From: DATEPR01 sp036503065
Lineage (GTDB): Bacteria; Actinomycetota; Actinomycetes; Mycobacteriales; Pseudonocardiaceae
Assembly: GCA_036503065.1 (NCBI GenBank)
Contig: DASXXM010000148.1
Location: 1-21,091 of the forward strand
Length of the DNA stretch: 21,091 bases
Reading direction: 5' to 3'
Under the pieces are notes generated by a model. That model did no database searches and had not been told where the DNA came from. It saw only the letters and a program-made list of their open reading frames with translations. Every line of letters starts with the position of its first letter. The stretch's first letter is position 1. A program made the position numbers and the translations under genes. Below are positions 7,209-14,727 of this stretch, piece after piece.

Positions 7209-7240
7209 GCCCGATCACGTCACATCGGGCGACCGATGTG
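7209..7240. promoter_or_regulatory. Two overlapping inverted repeats between divergent genes
   Basis: GCCCGAT (7209-7215) is repeated inverted as ATCGGGC (7224-7230). CACATCGG (7221-7228) is repeated inverted as CCGATGTG (7233-7240) around the tetraloop-like GCGA. They share bases 7224-7228, so only one could form as an RNA hairpin at a time. Alternatively, as DNA, they are three CCGAT-type half sites for a dimeric regulator. They lie 47 bases or more upstream of the bicupin start. Confidence 0.55.
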
Positions 7241-7286
7241 CTTCGATCGTGCTGTCCGCACTACTCCTCATCAACGGGAGAGATCG

Positions 7287-8060
7287 ATGGGTAGCCGCTT
7301 CGTGGTGCACCGCGACGAGATCGCCGGCCGGCACGCCGACGGCGTGACCGAGCAGCCGATCCTGACCGAGGATTTCGGCTGCGCGTTCCTCACCGAGACC
7401 GTCCACTCGATCGAGCCGGGCACGACGACCGGCCCCTACGAGTCCGGCCGGCACGAGGAGGTGCTGTTCGTCCTTGCCGGCACCGGCGCGCTGCTGGTGG
7501 GCGACCAGGAGATCGAGTTCGGCCCGGAGAGCGGCATCCAGCTCGCGCCGGGCGCGACGTACCGGCTGCGGGCGGACAGTTCGGTCACCGCAGAACTGGT
7601 CGGCGTGCGGGTGCTGCACCCGGCGGGCGACGAGGTGCCGACCGGTCCGCGTCGCGTGATCTCCCGACTGGACGAGCAGGACGTCGGCCGGGCCACCGCG
7701 GGCCGCGAGTATCGCATCCTGGCCGGTCCGGAGACCGGGTTCCGTTCTGGTACGCACTTCGTCGGCTACATCCCCACCGGTGCGGCGGCGCCGGTGCACT
7801 ATCACCGCTACGACGAGGTGATCTACGTCCTCGAAGGCGAAGGCGTCCTGCACATCGACGGGGAGCACAACCAGCTCCGCGCCGGCAGCGCCATTCTGCT
7901 GCCGGCCCGTGTGCTGCACCAGATCGAGAACACCGGTGACATCCCGATCCGTGAAGTCGCGGTCTTCGTCCCCGGCGGTTCACCGGCAGCCGCTTTCCTG
8001 CCGGACGGCACGAGCGCCTACGCCGGACAACCCGACGACCCCGACCGCGCCCAGGCATGA
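7287..8060 (+). CDS. Bicupin-domain protein
   Basis: A 257-residue soluble protein with two cupin beta-barrels. The C-terminal cupin (about 165-228) has a full metal set: H171 and H173 in HYHRYDE, E177, and H211 in ARVLHQIENTG. The N-terminal cupin (about 48-112) aligns well in GRHEEVLFVLAGTGALLVG but has E52 and G54 in place of the two histidines and Y92 in place of the last, so it is probably structural. Such proteins include small dioxygenases, isomerases and aminohydrolases of the ureidoglycine type; the reaction here cannot be named. The ATG at 7287 is preferred over 7236 because GGGAGA lies six bases upstream and the 7236 start falls in the dyad region. It is divergent from the sigma operon and convergent with the Ddn-like gene. 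Confidence 0.82.
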   Translation: MGSRFVVHRDEIAGRHADGVTEQPILTEDFGCAFLTETVHSIEPGTTTGPYESGRHEEVLFVLAGTGALLVGDQEIEFGPESGIQLAPGATYRLRADSSVTAELVGVRVLHPAGDEVPTGPRRVISRLDEQDVGRATAGREYRILAGPETGFRSGTHFVGYIPTGAAAPVHYHRYDEVIYVLEGEGVLHIDGEHNQLRAGSAILLPARVLHQIENTGDIPIREVAVFVPGGSPAAAFLPDGTSAYAGQPDDPDRAQA

Positions 8061-8066
8061 ACGCAA

Positions 8067-8085
8067 CCCGGCGGGCCGTGCCGGG
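8067..8085. terminator. G+C hairpin between convergent genes
   Basis: CCCGGC (8067-8072) and GCCGGG (8080-8085) form a six-pair all-G/C stem with a 7-base loop in the 29-base gap between the bicupin stop and the stop of the opposing gene. There is no T run, as usual for actinobacterial hairpin terminators. It could serve both directions. Confidence 0.5.
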
Positions 8086-8089
8086 GGGA

Positions 8090-8524
8090 TCAGGCGGACG
8101 GTTCTTCGAGTAGTACCAGCGGGATCTCGCGGGTGGTTTTGGTCTGGTAGCCGGCGTAGTTCTTGTGGTCGGCCACGACCAGCGGCCACAGCCGCTCGCG
8201 CTCGGCGGCGTCGGCCACCCTGGCCTGCATCGGCCGGGCAGGCCCGCCCTTGTAGGCGACCTTCACCTCAGGGTTGGCGCGCAGGTTGAGAAACCAGGCG
8301 GGGTGGTTGTCGTCGCCGCCGCGCGACGCCACGACGACCAGCGTCGCGCCCTCCTGGATCGGCGAGGTGAGCAGCACCGAGCGCGGTTGACCCGACTTGC
8401 GGCCGATCGTGGTGAGCTCCAGCACCGGCATGTCGGACACGCGCCAGCCCGCCTTGCCCCCGCTGACCTTGAGGAGCCCACGGTGGATGGCGTTCATGGT
8501 CTTCATCGCGAAGTCGCTGGGCAT
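8090..8524 (-). CDS. Ddn-family deazaflavin (F420)-dependent nitroreductase/oxidoreductase
   Basis: A 144-residue protein of the Ddn/DUF385 split-beta-barrel family, which uses reduced cofactor F420 (or related flavins) to reduce quinones or nitro compounds, often at the membrane face. Seen in the sequence are the family core LELTTIGRKSGQPRSVLL, the strand ATLVVVASRGGDDNHPAWFLNLRANPEVKV, and the end QTKTTREIPLVLLE. The basic N-terminal helix (FAMKTMNAIHRGLLKVSGGK) precedes the barrel as in other members. ATG 8524 is chosen because GGAGA precedes it by eight bases and the homologous part begins there; a longer in-frame extension is low-complexity. The natural substrate is not deducible. It is transcribed in the same direction as the DUF2277 gene upstream, but a strong inverted repeat lies between them. 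Confidence 0.88.
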   Translation of the reverse strand: MPSDFAMKTMNAIHRGLLKVSGGKAGWRVSDMPVLELTTIGRKSGQPRSVLLTSPIQEGATLVVVASRGGDDNHPAWFLNLRANPEVKVAYKGGPARPMQARVADAAERERLWPLVVADHKNYAGYQTKTTREIPLVLLEEPSA

Positions 8525-8583
8525 GTGTTCGTTCTCCGTTCCGGTCGATCGTGTGCGTGCGAGCATGGCAGAAGGGCCGTCAG

Positions 8584-8616
8584 CCGCCACGCGCAAGGGC
8601 GGGTGGGGCGTGGCGG
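8584..8616 (-). terminator. Inverted repeat between the DUF2277 and Ddn-like genes
   Basis: CCGCCACGC (8584-8592) and GCGTGGCGG (8608-8616) give a perfect nine-pair stem with a 15-base loop, 44 bases after the DUF2277 stop codon on the - strand. This is a good candidate terminator for the DUF2277 transcript, implying a separate promoter for the Ddn-like gene in 8525-8583. Confidence 0.5.
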
Positions 8617-8659
8617 ACGGTCGATCGCGACTCGCGCCTCGGTGCACCCGGATCGACAG

Positions 8660-8938
8660 TCAGGCGGACCTTGGTCCGTAGCGCTCGGCGGCGCGGGCGC
8701 GGGCCTTGGCGGCCTCGATCTCCCGGTCCCGTGGCTGCGCGGTGGTGACCATGCTGTCCAGCAGCGCGGCGGTGGCCGTGGCGACGGCGGCGACGGCCGC
8801 GTCGAAGGCGGCCGCGTTCGCCGCGGACGGCCGCGTCGACCCGCTCACCTTCCGCACGTACTGCAACGCGGCGGCCTGGACCTCGTCGTCCGTGGCCGGC
8901 GGCTCGAAGTTGTGCAGCACACGGATGTTTCGGCACAT
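8660..8938 (-). CDS. DUF2277 family protein
   Basis: A 92-residue protein matching DUF2277 over its full length. The N-terminus MCRNIRVLHNFEPPATDDEV, the AALQYVRKVSG helix, and the C-terminal PRDREIEAAKARARAAERYG are the invariant parts of the family. These proteins are widespread in actinobacteria and have no known role. The conserved second-residue cysteine and HNFEPP suggest a functional N-terminal motif. AGGAGGG lies four bases before the ATG, a very strong ribosome site. It stands 38 bases after the MarR gene on the same strand, so it may be transcribed with it. Confidence 0.92.
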   Translation of the reverse strand: MCRNIRVLHNFEPPATDDEVQAAALQYVRKVSGSTRPSAANAAAFDAAVAAVATATAALLDSMVTTAQPRDREIEAAKARARAAERYGPRSA

Positions 8939-8976
8939 ACGACCCTCCTCGTCGGTTGCTCCACTGTAAGCCGTCG

Positions 8977-9456
8977 TCAGTGCGCGGGTTCGGCCGCCAG
9001 GGCAGCGCGGCAGCGATTGAGGTAGTCGGCCAGCGCCTCGCGTTCCGTCTGGTCCAGGTCGGCCAGCATCTGCTCCTCCAGTGCCCGGACCGCGGGCTCG
9101 TACTGGGCGAGCAGGACGTGGCCTGCGTCGGTCAGGCTGATCAGCAGTTGCCGGCGGTTGTCCGGATCGCGGTCGCGGGTGATCAGGCCGCGCCGTTCGA
9201 GCGCGGTCACGAGGTCCGCCATGGCTTGTGGAGTCACGAACGAGTTTCTGGCCAGCTGCGCCGAGGACAGCCCGTCGCGCCGTCGCAGGACGGTCAGGGC
9301 GGTGTACTGCAGCGCGGTCACGCCCGACGGCCGGAGCAGGTCGTCGAGGTGGGCGCGCGAGACCAACTCGACCTGTTTGATCGCGTACAGCAGCGACGGC
9401 CGTGCCTGCCGGCGTGTCCGAAGCCCGGACCTGCGTACTCGATCGGTGTTCGCCAT
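8977..9456 (-). CDS. MarR-family transcriptional regulator
   Basis: A 159-residue winged-helix regulator of the MarR family. The dimerisation N-terminus (SLLYAIKQVELVSRAHLDDLL) is followed by GVTALQYTALTVLRRRDGLSSAQLARNSFVTPQAMADLVTALERRGLITRDRDPDNRRQLLISLTDAG, which contains the recognition helix (TPQAMADLVTALE) and the DPDNRR wing. MarR proteins usually repress a divergent neighbour and are released by small phenolic or acidic ligands. The divergent MFS exporter and its catabolic genes are the obvious targets. ATG 9456 is preferred to GTG 9462: there is no Shine-Dalgarno for either, but a TAGACT hexamer ends six bases before the ATG, which fits a leaderless transcript starting at that ATG. 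Confidence 0.9.
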   Translation of the reverse strand: MANTDRVRRSGLRTRRQARPSLLYAIKQVELVSRAHLDDLLRPSGVTALQYTALTVLRRRDGLSSAQLARNSFVTPQAMADLVTALERRGLITRDRDPDNRRQLLISLTDAGHVLLAQYEPAVRALEEQMLADLDQTEREALADYLNRCRAALAAEPAH

Positions 9457-9462
9457 GCGCAC

Positions 9463-9468
9463 AGTCTA
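9463..9468 (-). promoter_or_regulatory. Candidate -10 of leaderless marR-type transcript
   Basis: On the - strand this reads TAGACT (TAnnnT type), ending six bases before ATG 9456. Transcription would start at or beside the A of the ATG, matching the absence of a ribosome site. A consensus -35 at the correct spacing is not seen. Confidence 0.45.
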
Positions 9469-9503
9469 GAACAGCGAACCGGTCTCGTAGCTCACTTGAA
9501 GAG

Positions 9504-9580
9504 CAGGATCTTTGTCAATGTCCTGAGCGGTGCTGTCCTTTAACAGTAGGTATTGCGACGTTCAATCATCAGGAATCCTG
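9504..9580. promoter_or_regulatory. CAGGA/TCCTG half-sites in the marR-MFS divergent region
   Basis: The pentamer CAGGA or its complement occurs four times: 9504-9508, 9521-9525 (inverted), 9570-9574 and 9576-9580 (inverted). The last two form CAGGA-A-TCCTG, a palindrome with a one-base centre. They are candidates for MarR binding. The sites are short and the assignment is tentative. Confidence 0.3.
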
Positions 9581-9642
9581 TACTTCCGGTGTCGAGTGTG
9601 CCACCGTGTAGTCCTCCAGACCTGGGACACGGGAGGCCAACG

Positions 9643-11349
9643 ATGTCCACCTCACACGCCCAATCCGACGTCGGCGCAGGGCAGGCGCGTATCCACCGGC
9701 TGAGCAGGGGAACGCTCGTCGCCGCCGCGCTCGCGGTGTGTGTCGCGCAGGTCGCGCTGGCGATTCCGGCCGTGCTCAACGGGCTGTTCCAGCAGGATCT
9801 CGGTACCAGCTCGGCACAGCTGACCTGGATCTCGGACGCGTTCCTGGTGCCGGTCACGCTGCTGGAACTGACCTTCGGCGTGCTCGGCGACCTGTTCGGG
9901 CGCAAACGGCTGCTGGTGATCGGTTCCAGCCTGCTCGTGGTCGGCCAGCTCATCGGCGTGCTCACGCCCGGCGCGGCCAGTTCGACCGCGACGCGCGCGC
10001 TCGTGCTGTGGTCCGGCCAGATCGTCTCCGGGCTCGGCGCCGCCGCGATCTTCCCGACCACCCTGGCGCTGGTCGCCGCCGGCACGCACACCGCGCGCGA
10101 ACGGTCCAGGGCCATCTCGGTCTGGGCCGCGGCGCTGGCTTCCGGCGGCTTCGTCTCGCCGGTGCTGGGCGGGTGGCTGGCGCGGTATCCGTTCGGTGCG
10201 GCGCCGTTCGCGAGTTGGCGGTGGGCGTTCGTCGCGGTCATCGGGCTCGCGGCCGTGTCCACCGTCGTGTCGGCGTTGTTCGCGCGCAACTCGTCGGCGC
10301 CGGTTGGTCGATCGCTGGACTGGCCGGGTCAGGTCACGATCGCGATCGCGCTGTTCTCGTTGCTGTTCGCGGTGATCCAGGGCCCGACCAGCGGTTGGGG
10401 CAGTGTCCAGGTGGTCGGCGGATTCGTGCTGTCCGTGGTGTTCCTGGTGCTGTTCGTCGTGGTCGAGCGGCGGTCCGCGGCGCCGCTGCTGCGCCTGGAC
10501 CTGTTCGCCAACCGCCCGTTCGCGGTGGCGGCGATCGCGACCGTGGTCGGCATGTTCGCCTACCTGGGCACCGCGTACACCACCAGCATCCGGCTGTCCG
10601 CCATCCAGGGCTTCACGCCGCTGAGGACGTCGATCGCGTTCGTGTTGCTCAACGCGATGACGCTGCTGTTGGCGCCGTTGACGTCGCGCATCCTGGAGCG
10701 CTACAACCCGAGGTGGACGCTCGGTGTCGGGTTCGCGCTGATCGGCGTGGCCGACTTCTGGCTGTCCGCGCTGTCCGCCGCCGACCTGTCGATCGGGCCG
10801 ATCGTGGCGCCGCTGCTGATCGCCGGTGCCGGCTTCGCCCTCGCCCTGTCGGCGGTCACGGCCGTCGCGGTGAACACCGTGCCCAACCACCTCGCCGGCA
10901 TGGCCAGCGGATCGACCAGCCTGCTGCGGGACTTCGGCTTCACGCTGGGCCCCGCCGTGATCGGTGCCATCGCGCTGAGCAGGGCCGCTGCCGAGATCTC
11001 CGCCAAGGTGGGCGCGAATCCCGCACTGGCCAAGGCACTGAGCGCGTTCAACGGCGCGGTGGCCACCGCGCCTGCCGCCCAGAAACCAGCGGTGGCGGCC
11101 GCCGTCGGCGCGGTCAACTCCGGCCCGCTCGGCGCCAACGCCGTGCCGTCGACGATCAGCCTGCCCACCGGCGGGACCGCACCGTTCAACCCGCTCAAGG
11201 ACGTCGCGTTCCACGCGCTGGATCACGCGTACGCGTTGGGCTACGTGGTGTGCGGCGCGGCGGCCGTCGCGGCCGCGCTGCTCGCGGCACTCGCCCTCGG
11301 CGGCCGGACCCACGAGTCGTTGATTACCGAAGAGTCCCTGGCCGACTAG
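9643..11349 (+). CDS. MFS drug/metabolite exporter, DHA2 type (14 transmembrane)
   Basis: A 568-residue integral membrane transporter of the major facilitator superfamily, with the length and layout of the 14-helix DHA2 (EmrB/QacA) proton antiporters. Motif A is visible between helices 2 and 3 as GDLFGRKR (82-89). Motif C in helix 5 appears as GGFVSPVLGG, with S in place of the usual G before the proline. A long, Ala/Pro-rich loop (about 460-540) separates the last two helices. ATG 9643 is fixed by GGGAGG seven bases upstream; earlier in-frame codons lie in the regulatory region. It is divergent from a MarR regulator and followed after 61 bases, with no visible terminator, by a catabolic gene set. 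It may therefore export or import the substrate, or a toxic intermediate, of that pathway. Confidence 0.9.
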   Translation: MSTSHAQSDVGAGQARIHRLSRGTLVAAALAVCVAQVALAIPAVLNGLFQQDLGTSSAQLTWISDAFLVPVTLLELTFGVLGDLFGRKRLLVIGSSLLVVGQLIGVLTPGAASSTATRALVLWSGQIVSGLGAAAIFPTTLALVAAGTHTARERSRAISVWAAALASGGFVSPVLGGWLARYPFGAAPFASWRWAFVAVIGLAAVSTVVSALFARNSSAPVGRSLDWPGQVTIAIALFSLLFAVIQGPTSGWGSVQVVGGFVLSVVFLVLFVVVERRSAAPLLRLDLFANRPFAVAAIATVVGMFAYLGTAYTTSIRLSAIQGFTPLRTSIAFVLLNAMTLLLAPLTSRILERYNPRWTLGVGFALIGVADFWLSALSAADLSIGPIVAPLLIAGAGFALALSAVTAVAVNTVPNHLAGMASGSTSLLRDFGFTLGPAVIGAIALSRAAAEISAKVGANPALAKALSAFNGAVATAPAAQKPAVAAAVGAVNSGPLGANAVPSTISLPTGGTAPFNPLKDVAFHALDHAYALGYVVCGAAAVAAALLAALALGGRTHESLITEESLAD

Positions 11350-11410
11350 GCTGTTCCGGCCTGGATGCCTTGGTGCGGCTGGAATCCCGCGTGGACGGAA
11401 GGAAATGAGG

Positions 11411-12322
11411 ATGGATCTCACGGGCAGGGTGGCCATCGTGACCGGTGGCGGGCGGGGGCTCGGTCTGGCCTACGCGCGGGCGCTGGCCGGTGCGGGCGCG
11501 GCGGTGGTGGTCAACGATGCCGATGACGAGGCCGCGAAGGAGGCCGTCGAGACGATCACCGGCGCGGGCGGCACCGCGGTCGCGGAGGTCGGCGCGGTCG
11601 GCACCACCGAGGTGGCGGAGCGGCTGGTGCGGCGCGCGGTCGCCGAGTTCGGCCGGCTGGACACGCTGGTCACCAACGCGGGCATCCTGCGCGACCGGGT
11701 GCTGTGGAAGATGACCGACGACGACTTCGACTCCGTCGTCGCAGTCCACCTGCGGGGCACGTTCACCTGCGTACGGGCTGCCGTGCGGCGGCTTCGGGAC
11801 CAGGGCGGCGGCGGTCGTGTCGTGGTGATCGGCTCGCCCGCCGGGCAGCGCGGCAACTTCGGCCAGACCAACTACTCGGCCGCGAAGGCCGCCGTCGTCG
11901 GCATGGTCCGCACGTGGGCGCTGGAGTGCGCCAAGGCCGAGATCACCGTCAACGCCGTCGTGCCGGTCGCGGCCACGGCCATGACGAGGACCATCCCGGC
12001 GTTCGCCCCGTACGTGAGCGCGCTGGAGGAGCGTGGTGCGGCACTGCCGTACTGGCTGCGCAGGGGCGAGGGGTTCGGCACCGCGGCCGACGCCGCGGGA
12101 CTCGTGGTGTTCCTCGCGTCGGACGCGGCGGGCGGCATCACCGGACAGGCGATCGGCATCGGCGGGGACCGCCTGTCCCTGTGGTCGCATCCCAGCGAGG
12201 TCGCCATCGCCTACGCCGAGTCCGGCTGGTCCCCGGACGCGATCGCCGCGACCTGGGCGACCTCCCTGGGCCGAGACCCGCAGACCTACGGCATCCCGGC
12301 ACCCCAGGCACCCACGTCATGA
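11411..12322 (+). CDS. Short-chain dehydrogenase, (3R)-hydroxyacyl-CoA dehydrogenase type
   Basis: A 303-residue NAD(P)-dependent short-chain dehydrogenase/reductase. Cofactor motif TGGGRGLG is at 11-18, NAG at 89-91, and the catalytic residues are S142, Y155 and K159 in SPAGQRGNFGQTNYSAAK. NAGILRDR...KMTDDDFDSVVAVHLRGTF and GNFGQTNYSAAK are hallmarks of the branch containing the (3R)-hydroxyacyl-CoA dehydrogenase domain of multifunctional enzyme 2, so oxidation of a 3-hydroxyacyl-CoA is the best guess. The C-terminus extends past the core by about 60 residues, as in that branch. ATG 11411 is chosen over ATG 11405 because AAGGA lies seven bases before it but only one before the other. Its last four bases overlap the next start (ATGA). 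Confidence 0.87.
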   Translation: MDLTGRVAIVTGGGRGLGLAYARALAGAGAAVVVNDADDEAAKEAVETITGAGGTAVAEVGAVGTTEVAERLVRRAVAEFGRLDTLVTNAGILRDRVLWKMTDDDFDSVVAVHLRGTFTCVRAAVRRLRDQGGGGRVVVIGSPAGQRGNFGQTNYSAAKAAVVGMVRTWALECAKAEITVNAVVPVAATAMTRTIPAFAPYVSALEERGAALPYWLRRGEGFGTAADAAGLVVFLASDAAGGITGQAIGIGGDRLSLWSHPSEVAIAYAESGWSPDAIAATWATSLGRDPQTYGIPAPQAPTS

Positions 12323-13203
12323 CCGGGACAATGGATCTGGACGGACTGGTCGCCATCGACGTGCACACCCACGCCGAGGTCGCCGCCGACGGACACACGT
12401 CGCTGTCGCCGGAACTGCTGGCCGCCTCCGACGCCTACTTCGGTGGTCACGGCAACCGCCAGCCCACCATCCCGCAGATCGCGTCGTACTACCGCGAGCG
12501 GCGCATGGCGGCGGTGGTGTTCACCATCGACGCGGAAACCGCGACCGGTCATCCGCCGATCCGCAACGAGGAGGTCGCGGCAAGCTGCGCGGAACACGCG
12601 GACGTGCTGATCCCGTTCGCCGGCGTCGATCCGTGGCGCGGGAGCGCCGGCGTGCGGCAGGCCCGCCGGTTGATCGAGGACCACGGGGTGCGCGGCTTCA
12701 AGTTCCACCCCAGCATCCAGGGCTTCGCGCCCAACGACCGGATGGCCTACCCGCTGTACGAACTGATCGAATCAGCCGGCCTGCCCGCGCTGTTCCACAC
12801 CGGACAGACGGGTATCGGTGCCGGTGTCCCCGGTGGCGGCGGCATCCGGCTGAAGTACTCCGATCCCATGCTCGTCGACGACGTGGCCGTGGACTTCCCG
12901 GAACTGCGGATCATCCTCGCGCATCCGTCGTTTCCCTGGCAGGACGAGGCGTTGGCGGTCGCGACCCACAAGCCGTACGTGTACATCGACCTGTCCGGCT
13001 GGTCGCCGAAGTACTTCCCGCCGCAACTGGTTCGCTACGCCAACAGCCTCCTGCAGGACAAGGTGCTGTTCGGCTCCGACTATCCGGTCATCACACCGGA
13101 CCGGTGGCTCGCCGACTTCGCGGCGCTGGACATGAAGCCGGCGGTGGTGCGGAAGATCCTCAAGGACAACGCGGCCCGGCTGTTGGGTCTGGACAAGAAC
13201 TGA
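12319..13203 (+). CDS. Amidohydrolase (PF04909 type), possible hydrolase or decarboxylase
   Basis: A 294-residue metal-dependent TIM-barrel protein of the amidohydrolase-2 group, which includes ACMSD, gamma-resorcylate decarboxylase and ring-opening hydrolases. Metal and active-site candidates are H16 and H18 in DVHTH, K128/H130 in GFKFHP, H160 in FHTG, H202 in LAHPS and D254 in GSDYP, so the active site looks intact. The ATG overlaps the stop of the dehydrogenase gene (ATGA), a sign of translational coupling; ATG 12331 is a possible later start. It sits between a dehydrogenase and an acyl-CoA ligase, so it probably acts on a carboxylic acid, lactone or acyl-CoA intermediate. The particular reaction (C-C cleavage, decarboxylation or hydrolysis) cannot be read from sequence. 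Confidence 0.85.
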   Translation: MTGTMDLDGLVAIDVHTHAEVAADGHTSLSPELLAASDAYFGGHGNRQPTIPQIASYYRERRMAAVVFTIDAETATGHPPIRNEEVAASCAEHADVLIPFAGVDPWRGSAGVRQARRLIEDHGVRGFKFHPSIQGFAPNDRMAYPLYELIESAGLPALFHTGQTGIGAGVPGGGGIRLKYSDPMLVDDVAVDFPELRIILAHPSFPWQDEALAVATHKPYVYIDLSGWSPKYFPPQLVRYANSLLQDKVLFGSDYPVITPDRWLADFAALDMKPAVVRKILKDNAARLLGLDKN

Positions 13204-13215
13204 AGGGACACGGGT

Positions 13216-14727
13216 ATGCGCAACCAGGGCATCGGCTCGTGGACCGCACGCCGGGCCCGCAGGACACCGGACCGGATCGCGGTCGTCCACAATGGTCGGG
13301 AGCGGACCTACCGGGAGTTGCACGACCGGGTGCTGCGGCTGGCTGCCGTATTGCGTCGCCACGGTGTGCGTCGGGGCGACCGGGTCGCCTACCTCGGCCC
13401 CAATCACCCGGCCTACCTGGAAACCCTGTTCGCGACGGGGGTGCTCGGCGCGGTGTTCGTACCGCTGAACACGCGGTTGGCCGCGCCGGAGATCGGGTAC
13501 CAGCTCGCCGACTCGGGCAGTGCCGTCCTGATCCACGCACCGGAACAATCCGACGTGGTCGACACGATCGATGATCCGGTGCGCCACCGCATTCCGCTCG
13601 CGGACTACGAACGACTGATCGCCACGTCCGCCGCGGACCAGATGGACGAACCCGTCGGCCTGGACGACGTCTGCCTGATCATGTACACGTCCGGTACCAC
13701 CGGACGGCCCAAAGGCGTGGTGCTCACCCACGGCAACATCACCTGGAACAGCGTGAACGTGCTGGTGGACATCGACCTGGCCGGCGACGAGATCACGCTG
13801 GTCGTCGCCCCGCTGTTCCACACGGCAGGGCTGAACATGACCTGCCTGCCGACCCTGCTCAAGGGCGGCACGGTCGTGCTGGTGCCCGCGTTCGACCCGA
13901 CCTCGGTGCTCGACCTCATCGAGACCCGGCGGGTGACGTACATGTTCGGCGTGCCCGCGATGTACGACGCGATGACGGCATCGCCGCGCTGGGCCGCTGC
14001 CGACCTGTCGAGTCTCCGACAGCTCAACTGCGGCGGCTCGCCGGTACCCGACGCGACCATCGCCGCCTACCTGCGGCGCGGCCTGGCCTTCAGCCAGGGT
14101 TACGGGCTCACCGAGGCCGCGCCGGGCGCGCTGTACCTGTCCCGCGCCATGGCCACCGCGAAGGCCGGCACCGCGGGCGTGCCGCACTTCTTCACCGACG
14201 TGCGGGTCGTCGACGCGGACCTGGTCGACGTCCAACCGGGCGACAGGGGCGAGATCGTCGTCTCCGGACCGAACGTCATGCGGGGCTACTGGGGCCGTGC
14301 CGACGCGACCGAGCAGGCGTTCGCCGCCGACCGCCTGCTGCGCACCGGGGACGTGGGCTCGCCGGACGAGGACGGCTACGTCACGATCGTCGACCGGCTC
14401 AAGGACATGATCATCTCCGGTGGTGAGAACATCTATCCCGCCGAGATCGAGCGCGTACTGGCCTATCACCCCGCGATCAGCGAGTCCGCCGTGATCGGCG
14501 TCCCGCACCCGACCTGGGGCGAGGTCGGCCGCGCCGTCGTCGCACTCAGCCCGGGAGCCGAGGCCAGCGAACCGGAGGTGCTCGACTTCCTGCGCGGCCG
14601 GCTGGCGAAGTACAAGATCCCCAAGTCGGTCGTGTTCGTCGACCGACTACCGCGCAACGCCACCGGAAAGCTGCTGCGCACCGTCGTGCGCACCACCTAC
14701 GGCACCGATCAGGAGACACGATCATGA
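13216..14727 (+). CDS. AMP-dependent acyl-CoA synthetase (FadD-like)
   Basis: A 503-residue ANL-superfamily ligase that activates a carboxylic acid with ATP and CoA. The phosphate-binding motif is YTSGTTGRPKG (157-167), the A5 motif is YGLTE (296-300), A7 is RTGD (376-379), the hinge A8 is RLKDMIISGGENIYPAEIE (394-412) and the A10 lysine is K485 in NATGK. The absence of a long N-terminal extension and of a carrier domain argues for a stand-alone CoA ligase rather than an NRPS adenylation domain. AAGGGA lies eight bases before ATG 13216, which is 12 bases after the amidohydrolase stop. It overlaps the following MaoC gene by four bases (ATGA). The acid it accepts (fatty, aromatic or alicyclic) is not deducible. 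Confidence 0.93.
   Translation: MRNQGIGSWTARRARRTPDRIAVVHNGRERTYRELHDRVLRLAAVLRRHGVRRGDRVAYLGPNHPAYLETLFATGVLGAVFVPLNTRLAAPEIGYQLADSGSAVLIHAPEQSDVVDTIDDPVRHRIPLADYERLIATSAADQMDEPVGLDDVCLIMYTSGTTGRPKGVVLTHGNITWNSVNVLVDIDLAGDEITLVVAPLFHTAGLNMTCLPTLLKGGTVVLVPAFDPTSVLDLIETRRVTYMFGVPAMYDAMTASPRWAAADLSSLRQLNCGGSPVPDATIAAYLRRGLAFSQGYGLTEAAPGALYLSRAMATAKAGTAGVPHFFTDVRVVDADLVDVQPGDRGEIVVSGPNVMRGYWGRADATEQAFAADRLLRTGDVGSPDEDGYVTIVDRLKDMIISGGENIYPAEIERVLAYHPAISESAVIGVPHPTWGEVGRAVVALSPGAEASEPEVLDFLRGRLAKYKIPKSVVFVDRLPRNATGKLLRTVVRTTYGTDQETRS

Noticed and set aside
9652..11436. 594-codon - strand frame opposite the MFS gene
   Set aside because: Shadow of the transporter; composition is charged and repetitive (many Arg, Gln, Asp) and has no recognisable domain.
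12772..14508. 578-codon - strand frame opposite the amidohydrolase and ligase genes
   Set aside because: It spans two well-supported genes on the + strand and has no domain or ribosome site of its own.
13216..14727. Ligase as an NRPS adenylation enzyme of a biosynthetic cluster
   Set aside because: No carrier, condensation or thioesterase domain is nearby; the neighbours are acyl-CoA enzymes.
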